A stretch of DNA of 64,000 bases from UBA7803 sp041686955 (GTDB lineage: Bacteria; Pseudomonadota; Gammaproteobacteria; Pseudomonadales; Azotimanducaceae): positions 62,001 to 126,000 of the forward strand of contig JAWLCV010000001.1 of NCBI GenBank assembly GCA_041686955.1, read 5' to 3'. A program made the position numbers and the translations under genes. The notes beneath the pieces are model-generated. The model worked only from the letters and a program-made list of their open reading frames with translations, ran no database searches and had not been told where the DNA came from. This document shows positions 17,525 to 25,010 of the stretch, in pieces. Every line of letters starts with the position of its first letter. Position 1 is the stretch's first letter.

Positions 17525-18742
17525 GTGCCGTCACTGCATGGTGCCCGAGCAGGCGCGGCAGCGCGCCGGACCTTGATCATCGTCGAGAACCTGCCCGCTC
17601 CGTTCGATCGCCGGGTCTGGCAGGAAGCCGTCTCGCTGCGACAGGCGGGTTACGAGGTGTCAATCATCTGCCCTACGGGTCCCGGGTGCGAACGCCGTTA
17701 CGAGATCGTCGACGGGGTCCACATCTTTCGCCACAGACTTCCGTTCGAGGCGAAAGGGCGGGCCGGATACCTGCTCGAATATCCGGCCGCCCTGCTTTGG
17801 CAGTTCTGGCTGGCGTGGCGGGTGCTGTTTACCCGAGGGTTCGACGTCATACACGCGTGCAATCCGCCGGATGATCTGTTCCTGGTGGGCGCGCCGTTCA
17901 AGCTTCTGGGGAAGAAGTTCATCTTCGATCATCACGACATCTGCCCGGAGCTCTACGAAGCGAAGTTCGGTCGCAAGGACCGGCTGTACCGGGGCGTGCT
18001 CTGGCTCGAGCGCATGACGTTCCGGACCGCCGACGTGTCCATCGCGACCAACGAGTCCTACCGCAAGATCGCCGTGGAGCGCGGGGGGATGCCGGCCGAC
18101 AAGGTCTTCGTCGTGCGCAGCGGACCGCAGCTCGAGAGGCTTAGGATCAAGCCGCCCGTGGAGAAGCTCAAACGCGGAAGGCGGTACCTCGTGGGTTACG
18201 TGGGGGTCATGGGGCAGCAGGAAGGAATCCACTATCTACTCGAGGCCGTACGCCACATCGTCATCGAAAAACGCCGGCACGACGTTCATTTCGGTCTGGT
18301 AGGCGGCGGGACCTCTCTCGGACAGATGAAGGAGTATGCGAAGACGCTCGGGATCGATGACTTCGTCACGTTCACGGGACGTGTGCCGGACGAGGAGATG
18401 CTGGACATGCTCAATACCGCGGATGTCTGCGTGAACCCCGACGTGGCCAACGAGATGAACGACAAGTCGACCATGAACAAAATCATGGAATACATGGCTC
18501 TGGGCAAGCCCATCGTGCAGTTCGATCTGACCGAGGGGCGCTATTCTGCTGGGGAATCCTCCCTGTACGCGACGAGGAACGACTCCCGCGACCTGGCGGA
18601 GAAGATCCTTTGCCTGCTCGACGACCCGGAGCGGCGAAGACGTATGGGCGAGCTGGGCCGCATGCGGGTGCAGAACGAGCTCGAGTGGAAGTACGAGGAG
18701 CCGAATCTTCTGGCGGCGTACGATGCGGCGTTCGCGAAATGA
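17525..18742 (+). CDS. GT4-family glycosyltransferase
   Basis: A 405-residue enzyme, paralogous to 2294-3577: both share IVENLPAPFDRRVWQEA-type opening, ACNPPD, FDHHDICPELYE, a VGYVGVMGQQEG second-domain start and STMNKIMEYMALGKPIV. It directly follows algD. The start is unclear: GTG at 17525 lies 4 nt after the algD stop, while the open frame continues upstream to an ATG at 17399 inside algD. Conservation with the paralogue begins around TLIIVENLP, shortly after the GTG. The sugar transferred is unknown; adjacency to algD makes it a candidate for the mannuronosyltransferase, an inference only. Confidence 0.82.
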   Translation: MPSLHGARAGAAARRTLIIVENLPAPFDRRVWQEAVSLRQAGYEVSIICPTGPGCERRYEIVDGVHIFRHRLPFEAKGRAGYLLEYPAALLWQFWLAWRVLFTRGFDVIHACNPPDDLFLVGAPFKLLGKKFIFDHHDICPELYEAKFGRKDRLYRGVLWLERMTFRTADVSIATNESYRKIAVERGGMPADKVFVVRSGPQLERLRIKPPVEKLKRGRRYLVGYVGVMGQQEGIHYLLEAVRHIVIEKRRHDVHFGLVGGGTSLGQMKEYAKTLGIDDFVTFTGRVPDEEMLDMLNTADVCVNPDVANEMNDKSTMNKIMEYMALGKPIVQFDLTEGRYSAGESSLYATRNDSRDLAEKILCLLDDPERRRRMGELGRMRVQNELEWKYEEPNLLAAYDAAFAK

Positions 18743-19563
18743 TGCACGCGAGGCTGCGCCATCTCACGCCACTGAAGGCCGCCGTTCCATTCACCGGGCG
18801 CAACGCCAGCGCGAGACGGTGGAAGGCGTTCGCGCGGCGCTATCGCCGAGACGGCAGGCCCCTGCTCGGAGAGCTGCATCGATTTCCCGATGCCGTGCTG
18901 ATCGCTGGCTGTCAACGCTCAGGCGGGACGATGCTGACGGAAGTTCTGACCAGCAGCCCCGGCTTCGGCGACATCGTCCATAACGGTGATCGTGAGCTGG
19001 CAGGCGCATTGCTGCTGGCCGGCGCCGGAGGCCGCCTGGCGCGTTCCGGCCGCCAGTGCTTTCAAACCACCTACCTGAACGAGCGGTATGATGAGTACCT
19101 CGCTCAGCCGGGCCCGTTCCGGCTGGTGTGGCTGATTCGCGATCCAGCGTCGGTCGTTTACTCCATGCTCTACAACTGGAGCCGATATGCGTTGAATGAA
19201 GTGTTCAGCGGATGTGTGCGCCACCGAGGGCAGAGCGCCAGGGCGTTCACCTCAGCCGCCAGGCGGGCGTGCCTGTGTTACAACGCCAAGAACGATCAGA
19301 TTCTCGAGCTGGTTTCGTCGGGCAGGATCGATGCGACGGTGGTGGACTACGGGGATCTGGTAACCGCGCCGGAGCGAACGTTCCGCAAGCTTTGTAGTCG
19401 GCTCGATATCCTCTACGAGCCGAAGGTGCTGGGGCCCGTGTCGCCGCGCAGTACGGAAAAGGCCGCGGCGTTGCCTCGGCGCACGACGGACTTGGTCGCT
19501 GAGTTGTGCGGTGGGTCCTACCGCCAGGTCCACGAGCTCATCCTGCGACCGGACGAATCATGA
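18739..19563 (+). CDS. Sulfotransferase-like protein
   Basis: A 274-residue protein with the P-loop variant GCQRSGGT at about 57-64 and VWLIRDPASVVYSMLYNW near 140, which fit the PAPS-dependent sulfotransferase fold; VVDYGDLVTAPERT resembles the later SYEDL-type segment. The P-loop differs from GTPRSGTT (Gly for the first Thr), so substrate or activity may differ from the other two copies. The ATG at 18739 overlaps the previous stop (ATGATG), and the next gene overlaps by 4 nt, giving a coupled series algD-GT-sulfotransferase-GT. It is the third sulfotransferase of the locus. Confidence 0.75.
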   Translation: MMHARLRHLTPLKAAVPFTGRNASARRWKAFARRYRRDGRPLLGELHRFPDAVLIAGCQRSGGTMLTEVLTSSPGFGDIVHNGDRELAGALLLAGAGGRLARSGRQCFQTTYLNERYDEYLAQPGPFRLVWLIRDPASVVYSMLYNWSRYALNEVFSGCVRHRGQSARAFTSAARRACLCYNAKNDQILELVSSGRIDATVVDYGDLVTAPERTFRKLCSRLDILYEPKVLGPVSPRSTEKAAALPRRTTDLVAELCGGSYRQVHELILRPDES

Positions 19564-20816
19564 ACGAGAGGATGCCCCGGAGCCCGGCTGGAGACCGGCC
19601 CCTGCGTCTGCTGCTCATGCCGCGGGATCGATACCCGCCCTCCCGCATCGACGTGCGAATTCTGTTCGGCCGGGAAATCCCGGCTCTGGGGCATGAGGTC
19701 GACTGGATCGTTCAATCGGACGCGCCACTCCGCGGCGCGCGCGTCGAGTCCTACGGTGGTGGCCGTGCCTGGGTGGGTCCCGCGATGGGCGGGGCGAATG
19801 CCGTCGCCAAGGCCATCCGCTTTCTGCAGGGGTTGCTGCACGAGGTGAGGGTGTTTCGATTGGCTCGCCTCGGTGCGTACGACGTGGTGCAGTCGAAGGA
19901 CGAGTTCGTGGGCGCGCTGCTCGCCTTGATGGCGGCGCGCCTGGCCAGGGCCCGCTTCGTCTATTGGCTTTCCTTTCCCTATCCCGAGGACTGGCTGCGG
20001 GGTGCCCGGGCCGGAGAAGCGCGCTACCCGTGCATCGACAGCCTGCGGGGCAGGTTGTTCGGCTGGTTGCTTTACAGGGTCCTGCTGCCGGCCGCGGATC
20101 TGGTGCTCGTGCAGAGCGAGCAGATGCGGCTGGACATCATGGAGCAAGGTATACCGGAGCAGAAGTTGTTCGCCGTCCCCATGGGAGTCGAGGAAAGAAT
20201 CCTCAGGAAGGAAGCAGGAGCACAGGCGCATGATCCCACGCTCGTGTACCTGGGCACGATGGTGCGTGTTCGTCGCATCGAGTTCGTCCTGGACGTGTTT
20301 GCCCGGGTCCTGCACAGGATGGCCTCGACGAGGCTGCTGATGGTCGGTGGGACCGACGAGGAAGTTCAGCGGCTGCGGCATTACGCGGAACGTCTGGGAG
20401 TCGCGCCGCGGGTGGTGTTCACCGGCCAGGTACCACGAGAGCAGGCGCTGCGCCTGGTGCAGGCGGCGCACGTGTGCTTGTCGCCTTTCTACCCCACGCC
20501 GGTGCTGAACTCTACGTCGCCAACCAAGCTCATGGAGTACTTCGCGCTGGCTCGCCCGGTGGTGGCGAATCACCACCCGGAGCAGACCCGGGTAGTCGAG
20601 GAGAGTGGCGGGGGGCTCTGCGTGCCCTATCAGGTCGATGCTTTCGCCGACGCAGCGCTCGAACTGCTGGGTGACCCGGAGCGCGCCCGCAGCATGGGCC
20701 GGCGGGCTCGCCAATATGCCTGGGCGCGCTCATACTCGAAAATTGCTCCGGCGGTAGTGGAGCGTTATCACGAGCTGCTCGCGACAGGCAATTCCCGTCT
20801 CCCTTCCGCCTCCTGA
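19560..20816 (+). CDS. GT4-family glycosyltransferase
   Basis: A 418-residue GT-B enzyme. The second domain begins PTLVYLGTMVRVRR; MVGGTDEEVQRL, FTGQVPREQAL and SPTKLMEYFALARPVVAN form the usual donor-binding part, with VEESGGGLCVPY near the end. The first domain has VVQSKDEFVGALLA, as in GT4 enzymes that act on lipid-linked acceptors. The ATG at 19560 overlaps the sulfotransferase stop by 4 nt. The 3' end overlaps the minus-strand beta-propeller gene by 49 bases. Specificity cannot be read from the sequence. Confidence 0.82.
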   Translation: MNERMPRSPAGDRPLRLLLMPRDRYPPSRIDVRILFGREIPALGHEVDWIVQSDAPLRGARVESYGGGRAWVGPAMGGANAVAKAIRFLQGLLHEVRVFRLARLGAYDVVQSKDEFVGALLALMAARLARARFVYWLSFPYPEDWLRGARAGEARYPCIDSLRGRLFGWLLYRVLLPAADLVLVQSEQMRLDIMEQGIPEQKLFAVPMGVEERILRKEAGAQAHDPTLVYLGTMVRVRRIEFVLDVFARVLHRMASTRLLMVGGTDEEVQRLRHYAERLGVAPRVVFTGQVPREQALRLVQAAHVCLSPFYPTPVLNSTSPTKLMEYFALARPVVANHHPEQTRVVEESGGGLCVPYQVDAFADAALELLGDPERARSMGRRARQYAWARSYSKIAPAVVERYHELLATGNSRLPSAS

Positions 20817-21772
20817 GCTGCCGGTGCTCCCTTCGGCAGGTGCCAACCGTCCACGCAGGCGATCCAGCCGCGGCTGTCCAACCGAAAGGCGTCGATGTGG
20901 TGCATGCCCCCGGAGTTCCACCATGCGAGGCCACGGCCGAGCACCGGCTCGGAGCTCACTTCGCGTTCGACATACTCTCGGTCGGTGAGGCGGTCGATGC
21001 GCAGCATCCGCACGCTCTGGCCGTAGGCCTGCCCGCAGTCCTGTGTGAACCGGTAGAGGTGACCGTCGATGTTCAAAACCCGTCCTGCTGGCCGGCTTAT
21101 CCGATCGTCTCGGGAGACCACCGGGCTTGCCGGGTGTTCGGACCAAGGCCCTGCAGGCTGATCAGCGTGAAAAAGCCTGAGCGACATCCGATCGGTCGGC
21201 TTCGCTCTCCAACCGCTCAGCATCCACCACCGGCCCGCAAACTGAAACAGCGAGCTGTCGCTGAATCGGTTGTCCGAGCGCAGGTGCCCGATGAGCTCCC
21301 ATCTGTACGGAAAGCACGTGGCGCGATACAGGCGGATGCCGTGGTCGGGAGTGTCGGGGACCATGAAGACGTCGCCGCCGGCTTCGAATACGTAGGGGTA
21401 CGCGAGATGGAAGCGTTCCTTCAGCACTACGCGCTGGTACGCCCACTCGATGCCGTCGTCGCTTCTCGCCAGTGCGATCTGACCGAGGCGATTCAGGCCG
21501 TTCAGCACCTCGAAGAACATGTACCACCGGCCTTCGCGATGGATCAGGAAGGGATCGGCGACGAAGGAAGCCGGAAGGTCGTGAATGTCGGCAGCGGTGA
21601 GCACGGGGTTTGGCACGTTGGCCGGCGCTGCCAGGGCCATGGGCGTCTCGCCCTGAAGGATGCCGATGGAGAATTTAGGGCCCCCATTTTGCCTGACGGT
21701 TTGCCGATACAGGTGCCGTGACGCCCGCCATAGAGCGCGCCGAGCGTGGCATTTCAGAAGCCGCATGCTCAT
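20768..21772 (-). CDS. GINT1 N-terminal-like beta-propeller protein (GH43-like fold), function unknown
   Basis: A 334-residue protein with repeated blade motifs: FVADPFLIHREGRWYMFFEVLN, IALARSDDGIEW, YPYVFEAGGDVFMVPDT and FHADQPAGPW (each shown only in part where long). This pattern matches the five-bladed-propeller family found as the N-terminal domain of plant glucosamine inositolphosphorylceramide transferase 1 and as a stand-alone protein in bacterial polysaccharide loci. The fold recalls GH43/GH32 enzymes, but the bacterial function is not established. No signal peptide is apparent, so it should be cytoplasmic. Its 3' end overlaps the plus-strand glycosyltransferase by 49 bases. It could be a transferase, hydrolase or binding protein for the polymer. 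Confidence 0.65.
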   Translation of the reverse strand: MSMRLLKCHARRALWRASRHLYRQTVRQNGGPKFSIGILQGETPMALAAPANVPNPVLTAADIHDLPASFVADPFLIHREGRWYMFFEVLNGLNRLGQIALARSDDGIEWAYQRVVLKERFHLAYPYVFEAGGDVFMVPDTPDHGIRLYRATCFPYRWELIGHLRSDNRFSDSSLFQFAGRWWMLSGWRAKPTDRMSLRLFHADQPAGPWSEHPASPVVSRDDRISRPAGRVLNIDGHLYRFTQDCGQAYGQSVRMLRIDRLTDREYVEREVSSEPVLGRGLAWWNSGGMHHIDAFRLDSRGWIACVDGWHLPKGAPAAQEAEGRRELPVASSS

Positions 21773-21985
21773 GTCCCGTTCCCCACTCCCCGATCGCCCA
21801 CCTGTCCGCGCAACTCGCTGACGGATGCATCAGTGTGGCCGAAGCCTGAAGTTCCGGCATGTCACCGCGCACTCAAATGCCGTTGACGTTTGTTCGCTCT
21901 GTGTAGCCATTCCGAACAGCACCTTGACGATAACCGAGGCTCGGTGTTCCTTAATGAGGTCAGGTCGGGGGCCGGGATTGCGGGC
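21773..21985. other. Divergent intergenic region
   Basis: This 213-bp stretch separates the start of the minus-strand propeller gene from the plus-strand acyltransferase-like gene. It holds two TTGACG boxes on the plus strand (near 21892 and 21923), but neither has a convincing partner at the usual distance. It presumably contains both promoters; nothing else is recognised. Confidence 0.4.
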
Positions 21986-22750
21986 ATGAACACCAAACTC
22001 ACGAACGGGGGCTTCGTCGCGGGCCCAGCGGACCAATTCGGCCCGGGAGCCCCGTCCTGGCTCGACCGGTTTCGTGAGCGGGTTGGCGCCTGGGGTCCGT
22101 GGCGGGCCCTGCATTGGCAGGTGATGCACCTGCTGGGCCGCATTCTCGGGCTGCACGTCCATTACGTGCGCATCGGCGCGGACCGTGCCGACCTGCGCGG
22201 TCCTGCACCGCCTCAGGTTCCGTCCGGTTACGTGACGAAGCTCGGCCGCAAGGAGGATTTCGTGCCTTTCTTAGGCCGGGTTCCCAGCCTGGACGTGAAG
22301 TTTCTCGAACGCGCCTTCCATCGCGATGATGAATGTTCGCTGACCCTGTACGAGGGGGAGCTGGTCTCATTCAGTTTCTCCACCCGGCAGCGGGCCCGGG
22401 TGACGGATCAGCTGGACGTTCTCGTCCCGCCGGGCTTCCGTTACGCATACAAGAGCTGGACCCACCCCGAGCATCGCCGGCGAAACCTCTCCAGCATGGG
22501 AACGTGGCTGCGTGCCACCCAGGGCCGACGTCCTTTCGCCGAACGTTCGATCTGGTACGTGGAGACACACAACTACGCGTCGCTGCTGCACGGCGTCCGC
22601 CACCCCAACGAGTGGTCCATCAAGATGGGCTACGTAGGCTGGATCACGCTGTTCGGCCTGCAGATCCCGTTCACCAGCCGCAAGGCGAAGCAGCTCGGAT
22701 TCGAATTCGTCCGCAAGGACGACCATCGCCGGCGGCTGTCGGCGCGCTAG
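21986..22750 (+). CDS. GNAT-like acyltransferase, putative
   Basis: A 254-residue protein I recognise only weakly. The middle has LTLYEGELVSFSFST followed by YKSWTHPEHRRRNLSSMGTWL, which resembles the V-x-P-xx-R-xx-G acetyl-CoA-binding core of GNAT enzymes (here PEHRRRNLSSMG), and the end has IWYVETHNYASL and MGYVGWITLFG, typical of the last strands. It may acylate a sugar or a polysaccharide precursor. The ATG at 21986 was chosen because the preceding 32 codons of the open frame look non-coding; the ribosome site is weak. It is the last gene of the polysaccharide locus and ends 16 nt from the convergent phosphoesterase gene. Confidence 0.5.
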   Translation: MNTKLTNGGFVAGPADQFGPGAPSWLDRFRERVGAWGPWRALHWQVMHLLGRILGLHVHYVRIGADRADLRGPAPPQVPSGYVTKLGRKEDFVPFLGRVPSLDVKFLERAFHRDDECSLTLYEGELVSFSFSTRQRARVTDQLDVLVPPGFRYAYKSWTHPEHRRRNLSSMGTWLRATQGRRPFAERSIWYVETHNYASLLHGVRHPNEWSIKMGYVGWITLFGLQIPFTSRKAKQLGFEFVRKDDHRRRLSAR

Positions 22751-22766
22751 GGAGCCGTTTGCGGCG

Positions 22767-23252
22767 TCAGAACTTCAACAGCTCGGTTGAGAGGTCGTTC
22801 AGGTCGACGACCCCCACGGCGTTGAACCCCTGCATGTGCCCGGCGCACTCGCCTGGATTGAAGATGATCCCGCTGCCGTGGGGCTCGTGGCGGTACAGGT
22901 GGGTGTGGCCGTGCAGGGCCAGCGCGTGCCTGTGGCTCAGCGTGTCGGCGAGTTCCAAGGGATCGTGAACCACGATGATTCTGCGCTCGTGCCAGTGGAG
23001 TTCGAAGGGCGGCTCCTGAAAGATGAAGCCGTGGTGGGCCATGGCAGCTTCGAGCGATTCCCGCTCCTGATCGTTGTTGCCGAACACCCCGTACATCGGC
23101 GCGTTCAGGTGCGCGAAGATCTCCAGGGTCTTTGCCTGGGTGATGTCGCCGGTGTGCACGACGCGGTCCACCCCCGCCTCGTTGAACAGCTCGACGATGC
23201 GGTGGACGTTCCTGAGGTTGTTGTGGGTGTCGCTGACGACGCCGATGCGCAT
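22767..23252 (-). CDS. YfcE/MJ0936-family metallophosphoesterase
   Basis: A 161-residue calcineurin-like phosphoesterase with all metal-ligand motifs: SDTHNN (D8, H10), HTGDI, GNND, VVHDPLEL in place of the more usual H-G-x box, and LHGHTH. Family members hydrolyse phosphodiesters or phosphomonoesters using two divalent metals and are cytoplasmic. The length is normal for the family. The natural substrate is unknown. It stands alone on the minus strand, 51 nt after the thiolase gene, and may be co-transcribed with it. Confidence 0.85.
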   Translation of the reverse strand: MRIGVVSDTHNNLRNVHRIVELFNEAGVDRVVHTGDITQAKTLEIFAHLNAPMYGVFGNNDQERESLEAAMAHHGFIFQEPPFELHWHERRIIVVHDPLELADTLSHRHALALHGHTHLYRHEPHGSGIIFNPGECAGHMQGFNAVGVVDLNDLSTELLKF

Positions 23253-23303
23253 GGCGATGGGCGGTAGCGGGCTCCGTCGGGAGCCCGCTCCTTCAGCAGC
23301 CGC

Positions 23304-24446
23304 TCAGACCTTCTCGAGGATGTGGATGCCGCAGGCGCTGCCCAGGCCAATGACGTGGGTCATGCCGATGCGGGCGCCTTCCACCTGACGTTTGCCGGCT
23401 TCACCGCGCAGGTGGGTGGAGACCTCGTAGATGTTGGCGATGCCGGTAGCGCCCAATGGGTGACCCTTGGAGAGCAGGCCGCCGGATACGTTGACCGGGA
23501 TGCGGCCGCCCAGCGCCACTTGGCCCTCGTCGATCATGCGCCCGGCTTCACCGTCCTTGCACAGCCCCAGATTCTCGTAGTGGAGAATCTCGGCCGTGGC
23601 GAAGCAGTCGTGCAGCTCCACCAGGTCGATGTCGTCGGGCCCGAGACCCGCCATCTCGTAAGCCTGCTTGGCCGCCAGTCGGGTGCAGCTATTGACGTCG
23701 GGCATCACCAGATCGCGCTCCTGCCACGGATCGGAGGTGAGAATGGAGGCGCGGACCTTGACCGCCCGGCTCATGAGTCCCAATTCCTTGGCCTTCTTCT
23801 CCGAGCAGATCACCGCCGCTGCCGAGCCGTCCACGTTCACCGAGCACATCAGCTTGGTGTTGGGGTAGGCGATCATCTCGGCGTTCATCACCGTCTCGAG
23901 GGGCGTCTCGATCTGGTACATGGCCTTGGGGTTCAAGGTCGAGTGATGGTGATTCTTCACGGATACCTTGGCGAACTGCTCGAAGGTCGTGCCGTACTTG
24001 CGGCTGTGCTCGAGCCCCGCTTCGGCGAATACGGCCGGCATGGTGCCGGAGCCCAGGAGGCCCTCCTTCGGAATGCCGGTGCCGCCACCGGTGCCGCCCA
24101 AGAGGCCCCTGCCCATCTGCTCGACGCCCACGGCCAGAACCACGTCGTAGAGCCCGGCCTTCACCGCCGCCCAGCCTTCGCGGAACGCGGTGGCCCCCGT
24201 GGCGCAGGCGTTCGAGACGTTGACCACTGGGATCCCGGTCTGCCCGATTTCGTGCAGTATGCGCTGTCCGACCATGCCGCTGGCCTGGCCCAGGTTGCCA
24301 CAGTACAGGGCCTGCATGTCCTGGATCTTCAGTCCGCAGTCGTCGAGGGCGAGCAGCGCCGCTTCGGCGCCCAGCTGGGGGACGGTCCTCTCCGGAAACC
24401 GCCCGAACTTGATCATGTCGACACCAACTACGTATGCGTCAGTCAT
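23304..24446 (-). CDS. SCP2/SCP-x-type thiolase (acetyl-CoA acetyltransferase family)
   Basis: A 380-residue thiolase-fold protein. The nucleophile region is VSNACATGATAF (Cys near 82), ELHDCFATAEI follows, and the late catalytic segment is GGLLSKGHPLGATG. The pattern matches the SCP-x/lipid-transfer type thiolases that act in degradation of fatty acids, sterol side chains or related acyl-CoAs. The start at 24446 has GGAGG six nt upstream. It lies 15 nt after a DUF35 zinc-ribbon protein, which is the usual partner of these thiolases. The acyl-CoA substrate cannot be deduced. Confidence 0.87.
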   Translation of the reverse strand: MTDAYVVGVDMIKFGRFPERTVPQLGAEAALLALDDCGLKIQDMQALYCGNLGQASGMVGQRILHEIGQTGIPVVNVSNACATGATAFREGWAAVKAGLYDVVLAVGVEQMGRGLLGGTGGGTGIPKEGLLGSGTMPAVFAEAGLEHSRKYGTTFEQFAKVSVKNHHHSTLNPKAMYQIETPLETVMNAEMIAYPNTKLMCSVNVDGSAAAVICSEKKAKELGLMSRAVKVRASILTSDPWQERDLVMPDVNSCTRLAAKQAYEMAGLGPDDIDLVELHDCFATAEILHYENLGLCKDGEAGRMIDEGQVALGGRIPVNVSGGLLSKGHPLGATGIANIYEVSTHLRGEAGKRQVEGARIGMTHVIGLGSACGIHILEKV

Positions 24447-24461
24447 CTGTAGCCTCCCGGA

Positions 24462-24878
24462 TCAGGATTTGGGTTTGAAGAAGTAGGAGAGATAGCTGTT
24501 GCCGTCGCGGTCCTTTCGGCCGAGGGCGTCGTCGAACACCACTTCAACAGGCATGTCGAATTCGATTTTCTCCGGGTCCGGCTCGATGCCGATGAGGTTG
24601 CCCTTGATGGCGACGCCGTCGTCGAGATCCACCACCGCGCTGATGTACGGGACCTCGATGCCCGGGAAAGAACGGTAGACGATGGAAAACGAGTACAGCT
24701 TGCCGGAATTGGAAAGCTTCACCGGCGACATGGCGTCGCGCGCCCCGCACTTGGAGCACACGCTGCGTTCGCCGAGGAATATGGTGCCGCAGTTGCCGCA
24801 CTTCAGGCCTTCGAGATACGGCTCGCCGTCGTCCGGGATCTTCAGGTAGTCCACCACCGGTAATGGTTTATCGCTCAA
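24462..24878 (-). CDS. Zn-ribbon OB-fold protein (DUF35), thiolase partner
   Basis: A 138-residue protein with a rubredoxin-like zinc ribbon (Cys27, Cys30, Cys41, Cys44) followed by an OB-fold with GKLYSFSIVYRSF and DLDDGVAIKGNLIG. Such DUF35 proteins bind acyl-CoA and form complexes with SCP2-type thiolases, acting as scaffold or channel. The start is a TTG at 24878 preceded by a GGGGGAA ribosome site; no in-frame ATG lies nearby. The gene pair with the thiolase forms a small two-gene operon. Confidence 0.85.
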   Translation of the reverse strand: MSDKPLPVVDYLKIPDDGEPYLEGLKCGNCGTIFLGERSVCSKCGARDAMSPVKLSNSGKLYSFSIVYRSFPGIEVPYISAVVDLDDGVAIKGNLIGIEPDPEKIEFDMPVEVVFDDALGRKDRDGNSYLSYFFKPKS

Positions 24879-25010
24879 GGTTCCCCCTATTAATCAATGG
24901 CTTGCGCCTTCGAGAATGTGCGTGGATGAATGATGGACCCCGAAGCATACTACCTCCGCCAGCCGGGGGTAAGCCCGGGAGCGGAGGGTGCCGGCGAGCG
25001 TCTCCGGGGG

